Positions 12,772 through 21,957 of a stretch of DNA of 64,000 nt are shown piece after piece. Source of the DNA: Proteles cristata cristata (lineage: Eukaryota > Chordata > Mammalia > Carnivora > Hyaenidae); assembly GCA_017311185.1 (NCBI GenBank), contig JAESUZ010004813.1, positions 186,001 through 250,000 of the forward strand, read 5' to 3'. The position numbers and the translations under genes were made by a program. Under the pieces are notes generated by a model. That model was not told the DNA's origin, made no database searches, and saw only the letters and a program-made list of their open reading frames with translations. The first letter of the stretch is position 1. Each line of letters begins with the position of its first letter.

Positions 12772-14322
12772 GCTTCTGCCCATTTTTAGGCACTGGATTG
12801 TTTGTGAGTTTTTTGGTGTTGAGTTGTATAAGTTCTTTATATATCTTTGGATACTAACCCTTTATCAGATATGTCATTTGTAAATATCTTCTCCCATTCA
12901 GTATGTTGCCTTTTAGCTTTATTGATGGTTTCCTTTGCTGTGCAGAAGCTTTCTATTTTGACGCAGTCCCAATAGTTTATTTTTTCTTTTGTTGCTCTTG
13001 CATTAGGAGACATATCTAGAAAAATATTACTATGGCCATGTCAGAGAAATTACTGCCTGTGCTCTCTTCTAGGAATTTTGGGGCTTCAATTCTAACATTT
13101 ACATCTTTTAAGCTATTTTCAGTTCATGTTTGCATAAGGAACTGGTCCAGTTTCATTTCTTTTGCATGAAGCTGTCCAGTTTTCCAAACACAATTTGTTG
13201 AATGCAGAGACCATCTTTATCCCACCGAATTTCTTGCCTCCTTTCTTGAAGATGAATTGATCATATATTTATGTGTTTATTTCTTGAATCTCTGTTCTAT
13301 TGAGCTATGTGTCTGTTTGTTGTTTTTGTTATTGTTGTTTGTGTGTACTAGTACCATTCCATTTTTATTACCACAGATTTTTGGTATTTCTTAAAATCCA
13401 GGATTGAAGTGCCTCCAGTTTTGTTCTTTTTCAAGATTGTTTTGGGTCTTCAGGGTCTTTTGTGGTTCCACACAAATTTTATGGTTATCGGTTGCAGTTC
13501 TGTGAAAAATACTATTGCTATTTTGGTAGGGATTATATTTTATCTGCAGATTACTTCAGGTAATATGGAGATTTTAACAATATTTGTTCTTCCAATCCAT
13601 GAACATGGAACATCTTTGCATTTCTTTGTGTCATCTTCAATTCTTTCATCAATGTTTTATAGTTTTTAGGGTACCGGTCTTTTTCCTTCTTGTTTAAGTT
13701 TATTCCTAGGCTTTATCATTTTTCTTGCAATTATAAATGGAATGGTTTAATAACTTCTCTGCCTGCTACTTCATCATTGGTGTATGGAAATGCAATGAAT
13801 TTCTGTGTATTGATTTTGTATTGTGAGACCTTACACAATTCATTTATTTATTCTAGTAGTTTTTTGGTAGAGTATTTTGGGTTTTCTATATGTAGTATCA
13901 TGTCATATGCAAATAAGTGAAAGTTTTACTTTTTCCGTAGCAATTCAGATGCTTATTATTTCTTTTTGTTGTCTGATTGCTGTGGCCTGGACTTCCATTA
14001 CTATGTTGAATAAAGTGATTAGAGTGGACATCCTTGTTTTGTTCCTGATCTTATGGAATTTAAAGTTGTCTGTGGATTTTTCATATGAGGACTTTATTAT
14101 GGTCAGGTTTGTTCCTTCCAAACCAATTTTGTTGGGGGTTTCTATGAAGAATGAATGTCTTACCCTGTTAAAATACATCTTTTGCAAGTGCATCTCTTAA
14201 AATGGTCATATTGTTCTTATCTTTTCTCTTGATGTGATGTATCACATCTTAATTAATTTGTGAATATTAAAGCACACTTCCAACCCAAAAATAAATCTCA
14301 CTTGATCGTGGTGAATATTTTT

Positions 14323-14542
14323 TTTAATTTTTTTTTAATGTTTTATTTATTTCTAAGAGAGAGAGAGAGACAGCGTGAGCAGGGGAGGGTCAGAGAGAGA
14401 GGAAGTCACAGATTGAAACAGGCTCCAGGCTCTGAGCCGGCAGTCAGCACAGAGCCCAACGCGGAGCTCGAACCCACGAACCGCGAGATCATGACCCAAG
14501 CGAAAGTCGGACGCTTAACCGACTAAGCGACCCAGGCGCCCC
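14323..14542 (-). mobile_element. Young felid CAN-SINE inside L1, perfect TSD
   Basis: Near-consensus antisense copy ending 'gcgacccaggcgcccc'. It has the young-subfamily features 'gagtcagcacag'-type double spacer ('ggcagtcagcac') and 'tttctaagagagag'. The 19-base duplication gatcgtggtgaatattttt lies at 14304-14322 and 14543-14561 without a mismatch, so insertion is recent compared with the host L1. Confidence 0.97.
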
Positions 14543-15049
14543 GATCGTGGTGAATATTTTTAATGTATCATTGGATTCAGTTTGCTAATATTTTGTTGAG
14601 AATTATTGTGTCTATGCTCATCAGAGATATTGGCCCATATTTCTCTCTCTCTCTCTCTCCCCCCACCCCCCAGTGTCTTAATATGGTGTTTGTGTCAGAG
14701 TAATGCTAACCTCATAGAATGAATCTGGAAGCTTTCCTTCCTCCTCTGTATTCTGAAATAGTTTGAGAAGAATAGATACACAACCATTCTTTAAATGTAT
14801 GAGGGAATTTACCTGAGTGGTCCTAGACTTTTGTTTGTTGGGAATTTTATTTAATTATTGACTCAATATTATTGCTGGTAATCAATCTGTCCAAATTTTC
14901 TATTTTTTGCTGCTTAAATTGTGGTATAGTTTATATTTCTAGGAATTTATCCATTTCTTTAAGGTTGTTGGCATATAATTTTTTACAAAATTCTCTTATA
15001 ATCATTTGTATCCCTATGGTGCTAGTGGTTATTTCTCCTCTTTCATTTT

Positions 15050-15263
15050 TTTTCTTTAATGTTTACTTATTTTTGGGAGAGAGAGAGAGAGACAGAGCGT
15101 GAGCAGGGGAGGGGCAGAGACAGAGGGAGACAGAGAATCTGAAGCAGGCTCCAGGCTCTGAGCTGGCACCACAAAGCATGACGTGGGGCTTGAATCATGA
15201 GCTATGAGATCATGACCTGAGCCAAAGTTGGTTGCTTAACAGACTGAGCCACCCAGGTGCTCC
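15050..15263 (-). mobile_element. Felid CAN-SINE (copy A of a triple)
   Basis: Antisense copy of the older subfamily ('gaatctgaagcaggctcc', 'ctggcaccacaaagcatg'), ending 'ccacccaggtgctcc'. Its target-site duplication is tctcctctttcatttt (15034-15049) and tctcctttttcatttc (15264-15279), matching at 14 of 16 bases. Confidence 0.95.
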
Positions 15264-15287
15264 TCTCCTTTTTCATTTCTGATTTTT

Positions 15288-15500
15288 TAAAAATATTTTT
15301 ATTTATTTCTAGGAGAGAGAGAGAGAGAGACAGCATGAGCAGGGGAGGGGCAGAGACAGAGGGAGACAGAGAATCTGAAGCAGGCTCCAGGCTCTGAGCT
15401 GGCACCACAAAGCATGACGTGGGGCTTGAATTCATGAGCTATGAGATCATGACCTGAGCCAAAGTTGGTTGCTTAACAGACTGAGCCACCCAGGTGCTCC
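15288..15500 (-). mobile_element. Chimeric CAN-SINE made by unequal crossover
   Basis: The left end, through 'cagcatgagcagggg', is identical to copy B (15525-15739). The rest, from 'cagagacagagggagaca' to 'aggtgctcc', is identical to copy A apart from one extra T in 'gaattcatg'. The switch falls in the shared tract gagcaggggaggg (about 15336-15349). The repeat period is 236-237 bp, covering roughly 15110-15345 and 15346-15582. Confidence 0.9.
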
Positions 15501-15524
15501 TCTCCTTTTTCATTTCTGATTTTT

Positions 15525-15739
15525 TAAAAATATTTTTATTTATTTCTAGGAGAGAGAGAGAGAGAGACAGCATGAGCAGGGGAGGGTCAGAGAGAGAGGG
15601 AGTCACAGACTGAAACAGGCTCCAGGCTCTGAGCTGGCAGTCAGCACAGAGACCGATGCGGGACTCGAACCCACGAACCGCGAGATCACGACATAAGCGA
15701 AAGTCGGACGCTTAACCGACTAAGCCACTCAGGTGCCCC
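15525..15739 (-). mobile_element. Young felid CAN-SINE (copy B of the triple)
   Basis: Antisense young-subfamily copy ('gtcacagactgaaacaggct', 'cgaacccacgaaccgcgag'), ending 'ccactcaggtgcccc'. Its perfect 15-base target-site duplication is tcatttctgattttt at 15510-15524 and 15740-15754. It landed about 10 bp from copy A, which set up the later recombination. Confidence 0.95.
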
Positions 15740-16151
15740 TCATTTCTGATTTTTATTTGAGTCCATTCTCTCTCTCTCTTTCTCTCTCTCTCTCCCTCTT
15801 TTTAATGAGTCTTGCAAGGTTTATCAATTTTGTTGATTTTTTGGTCCAAGTACCGGCTCCTGATTTCATTGATCTGTTTTTTGATTTTTGTTGTTATTTT
15901 GTTTTGCTTTGTTTTTGTTCCTATTTATTTATACCCTTATCATTATTTACTTCCTTTTATTGGTTTTGGATTTTGTTTGTACTTCTTTTTCTAGCTCTTT
16001 TAAATGTAAGGTCAGGTTGTTTTTTTGAGCTTTTTCTTGCCTTTGAGGTAGGCCTGTATTGCTATAAACTTCTATCTTAAGACATATTTTTCTGCATCCA
16101 AGATTTTGGACCCATGTGTTTTCATTTTCATTTGTCTCCATGTATTTTTTT

Positions 16152-16371
16152 TTTAATTTTTTTTTTTAATGTTTTATTTATTTCCAGGAGAAAGAGACAC
16201 AGCGTGAGCAGGGGAGGGTCAGAGAGAGAGGGAGTCACAGACGGAAACAGGCTCCAGGCTCCGAGCCGGCAGTCAGCACAGAGCCCGACGCGGGGCCCGA
16301 ACCCACGAACCGCGAGATCATGACCTAAGCGAAAGTCGGACGCTTAACCGACTAAGCCACCCAGGCGCCCC
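16152..16371 (-). mobile_element. Young felid CAN-SINE inside L1
   Basis: Near-consensus antisense copy ending 'ccacccaggcgcccc'. Its target-site duplication is tgtctccatgtattttttt at about 16133-16151 and 16372-16390. It interrupts L1 ORF2. Confidence 0.97.
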
Positions 16372-16611
16372 TGTCTCCATGTATTTTTTTAATTTCCTCT
16401 TTGATATCTTGATTGACCCATTCCTTGTTTAGTAGCATGTTATTTAACCACCATGTATTTGTATTCTTTCCAAATTTTTTTCTTGTGGTGATTTCTAGTT
16501 TCATAGAACTGGGATCAGAATAAATGCTTGGTATCATTTCAATTTTTTTGATTTTGTTGAGACTTGTTTTGTGGCCTAACACGTGATCTATCCATGAAGA
16601 ATGTTCCATGA

Positions 16612-16624
16612 GGGATCACATCAT
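16612..16624. repeat. Target-site duplication of the long L1, right copy
   Basis: gggatcacatcat, the partner of 11691-11703, marks the 5'-truncated end of the L1. Confidence 0.85.
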
Positions 16625-17369
16625 TTAAAAAATCTTGCAACTTCACATTCAGGTGGTTTAGAAAGTTTGCAATTTAATTGGTACACTCAAACATATTCCA
16701 TGTCAAATGTGTATATCTACATATACTATATATATGATATATATAGTAATAAATAGTAATAACATATATAGTAACATATATATTATATAGATATATATAG
16801 ATAAACTTTTAAATGCATGAAAACTTTAAAAAATAGAAAGAAGAAAGCAGAGTTAAAAACGAACCTGGCTTAAGGTGGGAACATGAAACAGGTAATGCAC
16901 CTTTGTTCAGGAACTCCATACGATAATGGTTATTCAATCATGAAAGATGGTAGTGTGTATTCAAGGTCACTGTAAGGCTAGGAGATGGAGGGTGGTGGAG
17001 TGAGTCTGTCACTCTTATAAAGAGAAAACAAGAAAGTTTGTTAGAGTTCTAAGTTACAAAGAGTTAAGGACCTAGGGAAATGAAAGGACTCTGAGTAACC
17101 CTGATGACTGACTAAACAAAGAGTGAGTGACAGCCACAATTCCACCAGAGATAGGTCTTGAGTCATCATTTTAAGACTTGCTTGTGAACTGAGAAACCTC
17201 GGATCTTGCCCCTACAAATCTGCTAGCCAGGAGCAGGTATGCAGAGGTATGGGGGTAGAATACAAAAACATTAATAAACCCAAAATATTCAAATAAGTTT
17301 CCCCACAAAATGAGTCGACAAAGTGAATATTACAAAATACAATAAGAAATCTAATGGTAAGAAAGATAG
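16625..17369. other. Unrecognised sequence with an AT repeat
   Basis: It holds a (TA)-rich microsatellite at 16711-16803. The rest shows no recognised repeat or exon. Confidence 0.55.
16711..16803. repeat. (TA)n-rich microsatellite
   Basis: Interrupted TATA/ATATAG repeats across about 90 bp. Confidence 0.9.
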
Positions 17370-18345
17370 CATTAACATCAATTAGGATGGTTATATTATT
17401 TAAAAAATAAAAATATCTGAAAATAACAAGTATTGGCAAAGACATGGAGAAATCAGAATCCTTGTACATTGCTGGTGGGAATATAAAATGGTATAACCGC
17501 TTTGGAAAACAGTATGAGAGTCCATCAAAAATTTAAACCTAGAGGGGCACCTGGGTGGCTCAGTCGACTAAGTGTCTGACTCCAGCTCAGGTCATGATCT
17601 CATGGTTCATAGGTTTGAGCCCCATATCGGGCTCTGTGCTGACAGCTTGTGGCCTGGAGCCTGTTTTGGGTTCTGTGTCTCCCTCTCTCTCTGCCCATAC
17701 TCTGCTCAATCTCTATCTCTCTCTGTCTCTCAAAAATAAATAAACATTAAAAAAAATTAAACCTAGAATTACCATATGACCCAGCAATTCCACTTTGGGG
17801 TATACATACCAGATAGAATTGAAAGGAGGGGTTCAAACTGATATTGCATCCCCAGGTTCAGAGCAGCATTATTCATAATACCCCAATGTGGTAGCAACAC
17901 AAATGTCCACTGACAGATGAATGGATAAACAAAATGTAGTACATACATAAATAGAACATTATTTACCCTTAAAAGAAAAGGAAATTCTGTACATACTACA
18001 ATGTGGATGAAACTTGAGGACATTACCCATCAGTCAGGACAATAAGTCAGTCAGAAAGGGACAAGTATTGTATAATTGCAATTATATGAAGTACAGCAGT
18101 AGTCAAATTTATAGTGAAAGAAAGTAGAATGGTGGTTGCCAGCGGATTGGGGGAAGCAGGAATGGGTGTTAGTGTTTTATAGGCACAGAGTTTCAGTTTG
18201 GGAAGAAAAGTAAAGTTCTAGAGATGAATGGTAGTAATGGTTATATAATGTGAATGTGCTTAATGCCACTGAACTATATTCTGAGAAAACGGTTAAAATG
18301 ATAAATATGGTTTGTACATTTTACTACAATAAAAGTATAGCAAAC
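17370..18345 (+). mobile_element. Old L1M: ORF2 end and long 3' UTR
   Basis: Sense L1M. It begins near 'taggatggttatatta', runs through 'tacattgctggtgggaat', 'accatatgacccagcaattc', 'gatgaatggataaac' and 'gtggatgaaacttgaggaca', and then into the 3' UTR 'gtgcttaatgccactgaact' and 'tttactacaataaaa'. It is diverged and carries stops. The SINE at 17544-17755 splits it. Confidence 0.88.
17544..17755 (+). mobile_element. Felid CAN-SINE inside L1M
   Basis: Starts ggggcacctgggtggctcag. The B box is altered (GGTTTGAGCCC) and the tail is 'aaaaataaataaacatt'. The flanking repeat tttaaacctaga (17532-17543) / attaaacctaga (17756-17767) marks the target site. Confidence 0.95.
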
Positions 18346-18423
18346 AAAATTGACTGTAGAATTAAGTTAGTCTAGATAAAACAACATTTAAGTACCTGAT
18401 AAGCCTTAAAATAAGCATAATAA

Positions 18424-18616
18424 GGGGAGCCTGGGTGGCTTAGTCAGTCAGGCATCTCACAGTTTGTGGATTGGAGACTCATGTCTTCACGTTGGGTTTT
18501 GTGCTGACAGCTCAGAGCCTTCAGCCTGCTTAGGATCCTCTGTCTCCCTCTCTCTCTGCCCCTACCTCCCTTGCACTCTCTATCTCTCTCAAAAATAAAT
18601 AAGCATTAAATAACAT
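18424..18616 (+). mobile_element. Felid CAN-SINE with a deletion in the head
   Basis: Starts 'ggggagcctgggtggcttag'. The stretch between the A box and 'ctcacagtttgtgg' is shortened, losing roughly 20-25 bases. The tail is 'aaaataaataagcatt'. Flanking aaaataagcataa / aaaataaacatac resembles a target-site duplication. Confidence 0.9.
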
Positions 18617-18730
18617 AAAATAAACATACTAAGGATACTGACACATATTTCATATATGACTACATTTGGATACTGAAAGATGTTGGTAGGACCTAAGGCG
18701 TTACTAAATTTCTGTAACATAATGCTTGAT

Positions 18731-18756
18731 GTGTGTGTGTGTGTGTGTGTGTGTGT
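18731..18756. repeat. (GT)n microsatellite
   Basis: Thirteen GT units. Confidence 0.97.
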
Positions 18757-19526
18757 CTCCTCATGGTCTCAAAATGGCTGCAGCATTTTTGGAATAATTT
18801 CCACATTGAATGGAAGAAGAAGGCTGAAGGAAGTAACAGGCTATCTTCATAAGACCTTCCATCTTAATCAGGGAGGGGGAGAAGACACCCTTAAATATTA
18901 TCCTGATATACATCTCTCCACATTCAATGCAAATGTCCAATTCTAGGCTAATCACCAGTAAAGGAAATTTAATTCTCCCAACTGACATAGATTACTTGGG
19001 ATTAGTTTCACGATTTGTAATATAGAAACAAAAAGGTGCTTAGCCTTCTCCCCTCTACCCCACCCTCCTCACCTTCTGGATAAATCAAGGCTACTTTTGC
19101 ATTTAAGGGAAGAGGAAATGACTCTTGACACATGACACATTTAGCAAGAAGAGAATGGAGAGAAGACAAAGGAACCCAAAAGAAAGTTTTGGGATATAAT
19201 AAGAACAGTGAGCAAAGACATTGGTAAATTATACTAATAAACTTAATTTTATGGTATTAAAAATTTCACTTTGTGGGATTTGCTTACAAAAATAATGTAA
19301 TTACTTATAATAGAATAATAAGGGGCTTATTAATTGGTAGTTTAAATACAATAAAGTCATTTTAATGTCTAGGAGAAAGACTGAAATATTGAATTAAAAG
19401 ATTTCATTAGAGAAGTATGTAGTTAATACATTTTACAAGAATTTAAGAATGGAATCCACTGATTCTAAATGACCAAAGAAAAATTAAACAAAACCATCTT
19501 TAGAAAACTGTCACTCCAAGAAGCTC

Positions 19527-19566
<40 letters not shown>

Positions 19567-19789
19567 AAGAAAAAGGAAAAAAAAACAAAGAAAAGGAAGA
19601 AAAAGGGGAGAAAACCCCAGGAAAGGCAGAGATTATCAGCTTAGATAAATGTAAAAATCCAGTTAATAGCTCTGTTAGAATAAATTGAAAACCACAATTG
19701 CTTTCCACGCTCCAGCTGGGATTATTATTATTGGTGGAGTTGAAACCTGTTTATGGAAAGTTCTGCTAGCATGCTCTTCGCAATCCCTC
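18757..19789. other. Unrecognised sequence with a poly-A/purine tract
   Basis: A run of about 29 A at 19534-19562 passes into an A/G-rich tract to about 19625. I see no obvious element attached to it, so it may be a decayed retroposon tail or a simple purine repeat. Confidence 0.55.
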
Positions 19790-20083
19790 CCTTCACTGAA
19801 ATGTTTGTTCAACCTTTTTATATACTTCTCTGGACTTTTATTCATACAGATGCATCCCTGAACAATATGCTTATCATTTTCATATCTTTAAACTTTATAT
19901 GGATTCAGACACAGTACCTAGTCTTTTGCAGTATCTTGCTTCAATATCATGTTTGTAAGATTTATCTATGTGGCATTTTTTTTTCATTTTTGCTGCCAAA
20001 TAGTATTCTGTTTGAATAAACCATTTTTTTATGTTGGATATGGAGGAGATTTTCTCCAGGCATTTGTAATTATAAAAAATGAT
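19790..20083 (-). mobile_element. Old L1M 3' end (antisense)
   Basis: Diverged reverse-strand L1M: 'aactttatatggattcagac', 'atcatgtttgtaagattt', 'atctatgtggc', 'aaatagtattctgtttgaat'. The younger L1 at 20084 lies directly against it, so the younger element probably landed here. Confidence 0.6.
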
Positions 20084-20386
20084 GCTATCTATTTAATGCC
20101 CCTTACCCATTTAGCCCATCCCCCCTCCCACAACCCCTCCAGTAACCCTCTGTTTATTCTCCATATTTAAGAGTCTCTTATGTTTTGTCTCCCTTCCTGT
20201 TTTTATATTATTTTGCTTCCCTTCCCTTATGTTCATCTGTTTTGTATCTTAAAGTCCCCATATGACTGATGTCACATGATATTTGTCTTTTCCTGACTAA
20301 TTTCACTTAGCATAATACCCTCTAGTTCCACCCACGTAGCTGCAAATGGCAAGATTTCATTCTTTTTGATTGCTGAGTAATACTCC

Positions 20387-20388
<2 letters not shown>

Positions 20389-20430
<42 letters not shown>
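20389..20430. repeat. (TG)n microsatellite inside L1
   Basis: About 21 TG units directly after 'gagtaatactccat'. This is the same L1 position that expanded as AT repeats near 12115. Confidence 0.97.
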
Positions 20431-20433
<3 letters not shown>

Positions 20434-21153
20434 CACATCTTTATCTATTCATCCATCAATGGACATTTGAGCTTTTTCCATACTTTTGCTATTGTTGATA
20501 GTGCTGCTATAAACATTGGGGTGCAGGTGCCCCTTCAAGACAGCATACCTGAATCCCTTGCATAAATACCTAGTAGTGCAATTGCTGGTTCATAGGGTAG
20601 TTCTATTTTTTAGTTTTTGAGAAACCTCCATGCTGTTTTCCAGAGTAGCTGCACCAGTTTGCATTCCCACCAGCAGTGGAAAAGAGATCCTCTTTCTCTA
20701 CATCCTCACCAACATCTGTTGTTGCCTGAGTTGTTAATGTTAGCCATTCTACAGGTGTGAAGTGGTATCTCATTGTGGTTTTGATTTGCATTTCCCTGAT
20801 GATGAGAGATGGTGAGCATTTTTTCATGTGTCGGTTGGCCATCTGGATGTCTTCTTCGGAGAAGTGTCTATTCATGTGTTTTGGCCATTTCTTCACTGGA
20901 TTATTTGTTTTTTGGGTGTTGAGTTTGCTGAGTTCTTTACAGATTTTGTATACTAGCCCTTTATATGATATGTCATTTGCAAATATCTTCTCCCATTCCA
21001 TCAATTGCCTTTTCGTTTTGATAATTCCCTCCTTCACTGTGCAGAAGGTTTTTATTTTGATGAGGTCCCGATAGTTCATTTTTGCTTTTGTTTCTCTTGC
21101 CTCCAGAGACATGTTGAGTAAGAAGTTGCTGTGGCCAAGGTCAAAGAGGTTTT

Positions 21154-21380
21154 GGGGCACCTGGGTGGCTCAGGCGGTTAAGTGTCCGACTTCGGCTCAA
21201 GTCATGATCTCACAGTCTGTGGGTTTGAGCCCCGCGGCAGGCTCTGTGCTGACTGCCAGCTCAGAGCCTGGAGCCTGTTTCAGATCCTGTGTCTCCCTCT
21301 CTCTCTGACCCTCCCCGCTCACGCTGTCTCTCTCTCTCTCTCAGAAATAAATAAAAACATTTTTAAAAACTTTTTAAAAA
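21154..21380 (+). mobile_element. Felid CAN-SINE inside L1
   Basis: Starts GGGGCACCTGGGTGGCTCAG. It has 'gctgactgccagctcagag', which is the young-type double spacer, and the tail 'agaaataaataaaaac'. The likely duplicated site is agaggtttt / agacgtttg. The overlapping 65- and 86-codon frames are SINE read-through. Confidence 0.95.
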
Positions 21381-21430
21381 AGACGTTTGGGCCTGCTTTC
21401 TCCTCAAGGATTTTGATGGCTTTCTGTCTC

Positions 21431-21642
21431 AAAAATTTTTAATGTTTATTTATTTTGAAAGAGAGGGAAAAAGAGAACGCGCAGGAGAGGGGCAGAGAGA
21501 GAGGGAGACAACAGAATCTGAAGCAGGCTCCAGGCTCTGAGCTGTCAGTAGAGAGTTCAAAATGGGGCTTGAACCCACGAACCATGAGATTGTGACCTGC
21601 GCCAAAGTCAAATACTAACCAACTTAGCCACCCAGACACCCT
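21431..21642 (-). mobile_element. Felid CAN-SINE, antisense
   Basis: Begins 'aaaaatttttaatgtttatt', continues 'gaagcaggctccaggctctg' and 'gcttgaacccacgaacc', and ends 'agccacccagacacc'. It lies between two plus-strand SINEs, giving a +/-/+ cluster. Confidence 0.93.
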
Positions 21643-21709
21643 AGTCTTTTCTTGAATAGATATTATTTTAGCAGCTCTAAAATAAAAAAAAAATAAAAAA
21701 AAAAAAAGC

Positions 21710-21902
21710 GGGGCGCCTAGGTGGCTTAGTCAGTTAAGCGTCCGACTTTCACTCGGGTCATGATCTCGCGGTTCGTGGGTTCGAGCCCCGCGTTGGGCTC
21801 TGTGCTGACTGCCAGCTCAGAGCCTAGAGCCTGTTTCAGAGTCTGTGACTCCCTCTCTCTCTCACCCTCCCCTGCTCATGCTGTCTCTCTCTCTCCTAGA
21901 AA

Positions 21903-21953
<51 letters not shown>

Positions 21954-21957
21954 AAAA
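21710..21957 (+). mobile_element. Young felid CAN-SINE with expanded AAAT tail
   Basis: Near-consensus head GGGGCGCCTAGGTGGCTTAG, intact 'ctcgcggttcgtgggttcg' and young-type 'gactgccagctcagagcc'. The tail is an (AAAT)n run of about 13 units at 21900-21953, likely variable between individuals. Confidence 0.97.

Larger units (their letters stand above)
11704..16611 (-). mobile_element. Carnivore L1, 5'-truncated, antisense
   Basis: About 4 kb of L1 (SINEs excluded) on the minus strand, holding the 3' UTR and most of ORF2. Phrases in reverse order include 'tttcacttagcattataccc', 'catccatgttgctgcaaatg', 'tggtagttctatttttaatt', 'tcttctcccattcagtatg', 'ttgatgtgatgtatcac' and, at the truncated end, 'gtggcctaacacgtgatc'. 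ORF2 is broken by many stops, by a 100-bp duplication and by five SINEs, so it is inactive. The two ends are bracketed by a 13-bp target-site duplication, showing a normal reverse-transcription insertion with 5' truncation. Open frames of up to 115 codons inside it are ORF2 fragments or antisense frames. Confidence 0.93.
20084..21430 (-). mobile_element. Carnivore L1 3' portion, antisense
   Basis: 5'-truncated carnivore L1 with the 3' UTR ('cccatttagcccatcccccc', 'ttaagagtctcttatg') and the C-terminal part of ORF2. It is split by the SINE at 21154-21380 and resumes with 'cctgctttctcctcaaggat' before stopping near 'ctttctgtctc'. The 185-codon minus-strand frame at 20603-21160 is the ORF2p C-terminal region. 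It shows the expected segment with [20 protein letters not shown] but lacks the endonuclease and reverse transcriptase domains, so it cannot be active. Confidence 0.93.

Noticed and set aside
18680..18946. 88-codon frame with a CVCVCVCV run
   Set aside because: It is the translation of the (GT)n microsatellite. The same holds for the similar frames near 30111 and 51780.
19534..19562. Tail of a processed pseudogene
   Set aside because: No cDNA-like sequence lies upstream of the A run and there is no target-site duplication that I can find.
20603..21160. 185-codon minus-strand open frame as a host gene
   Set aside because: It is the C-terminal part of L1 ORF2p in a truncated copy, with no endonuclease or reverse transcriptase domain present.
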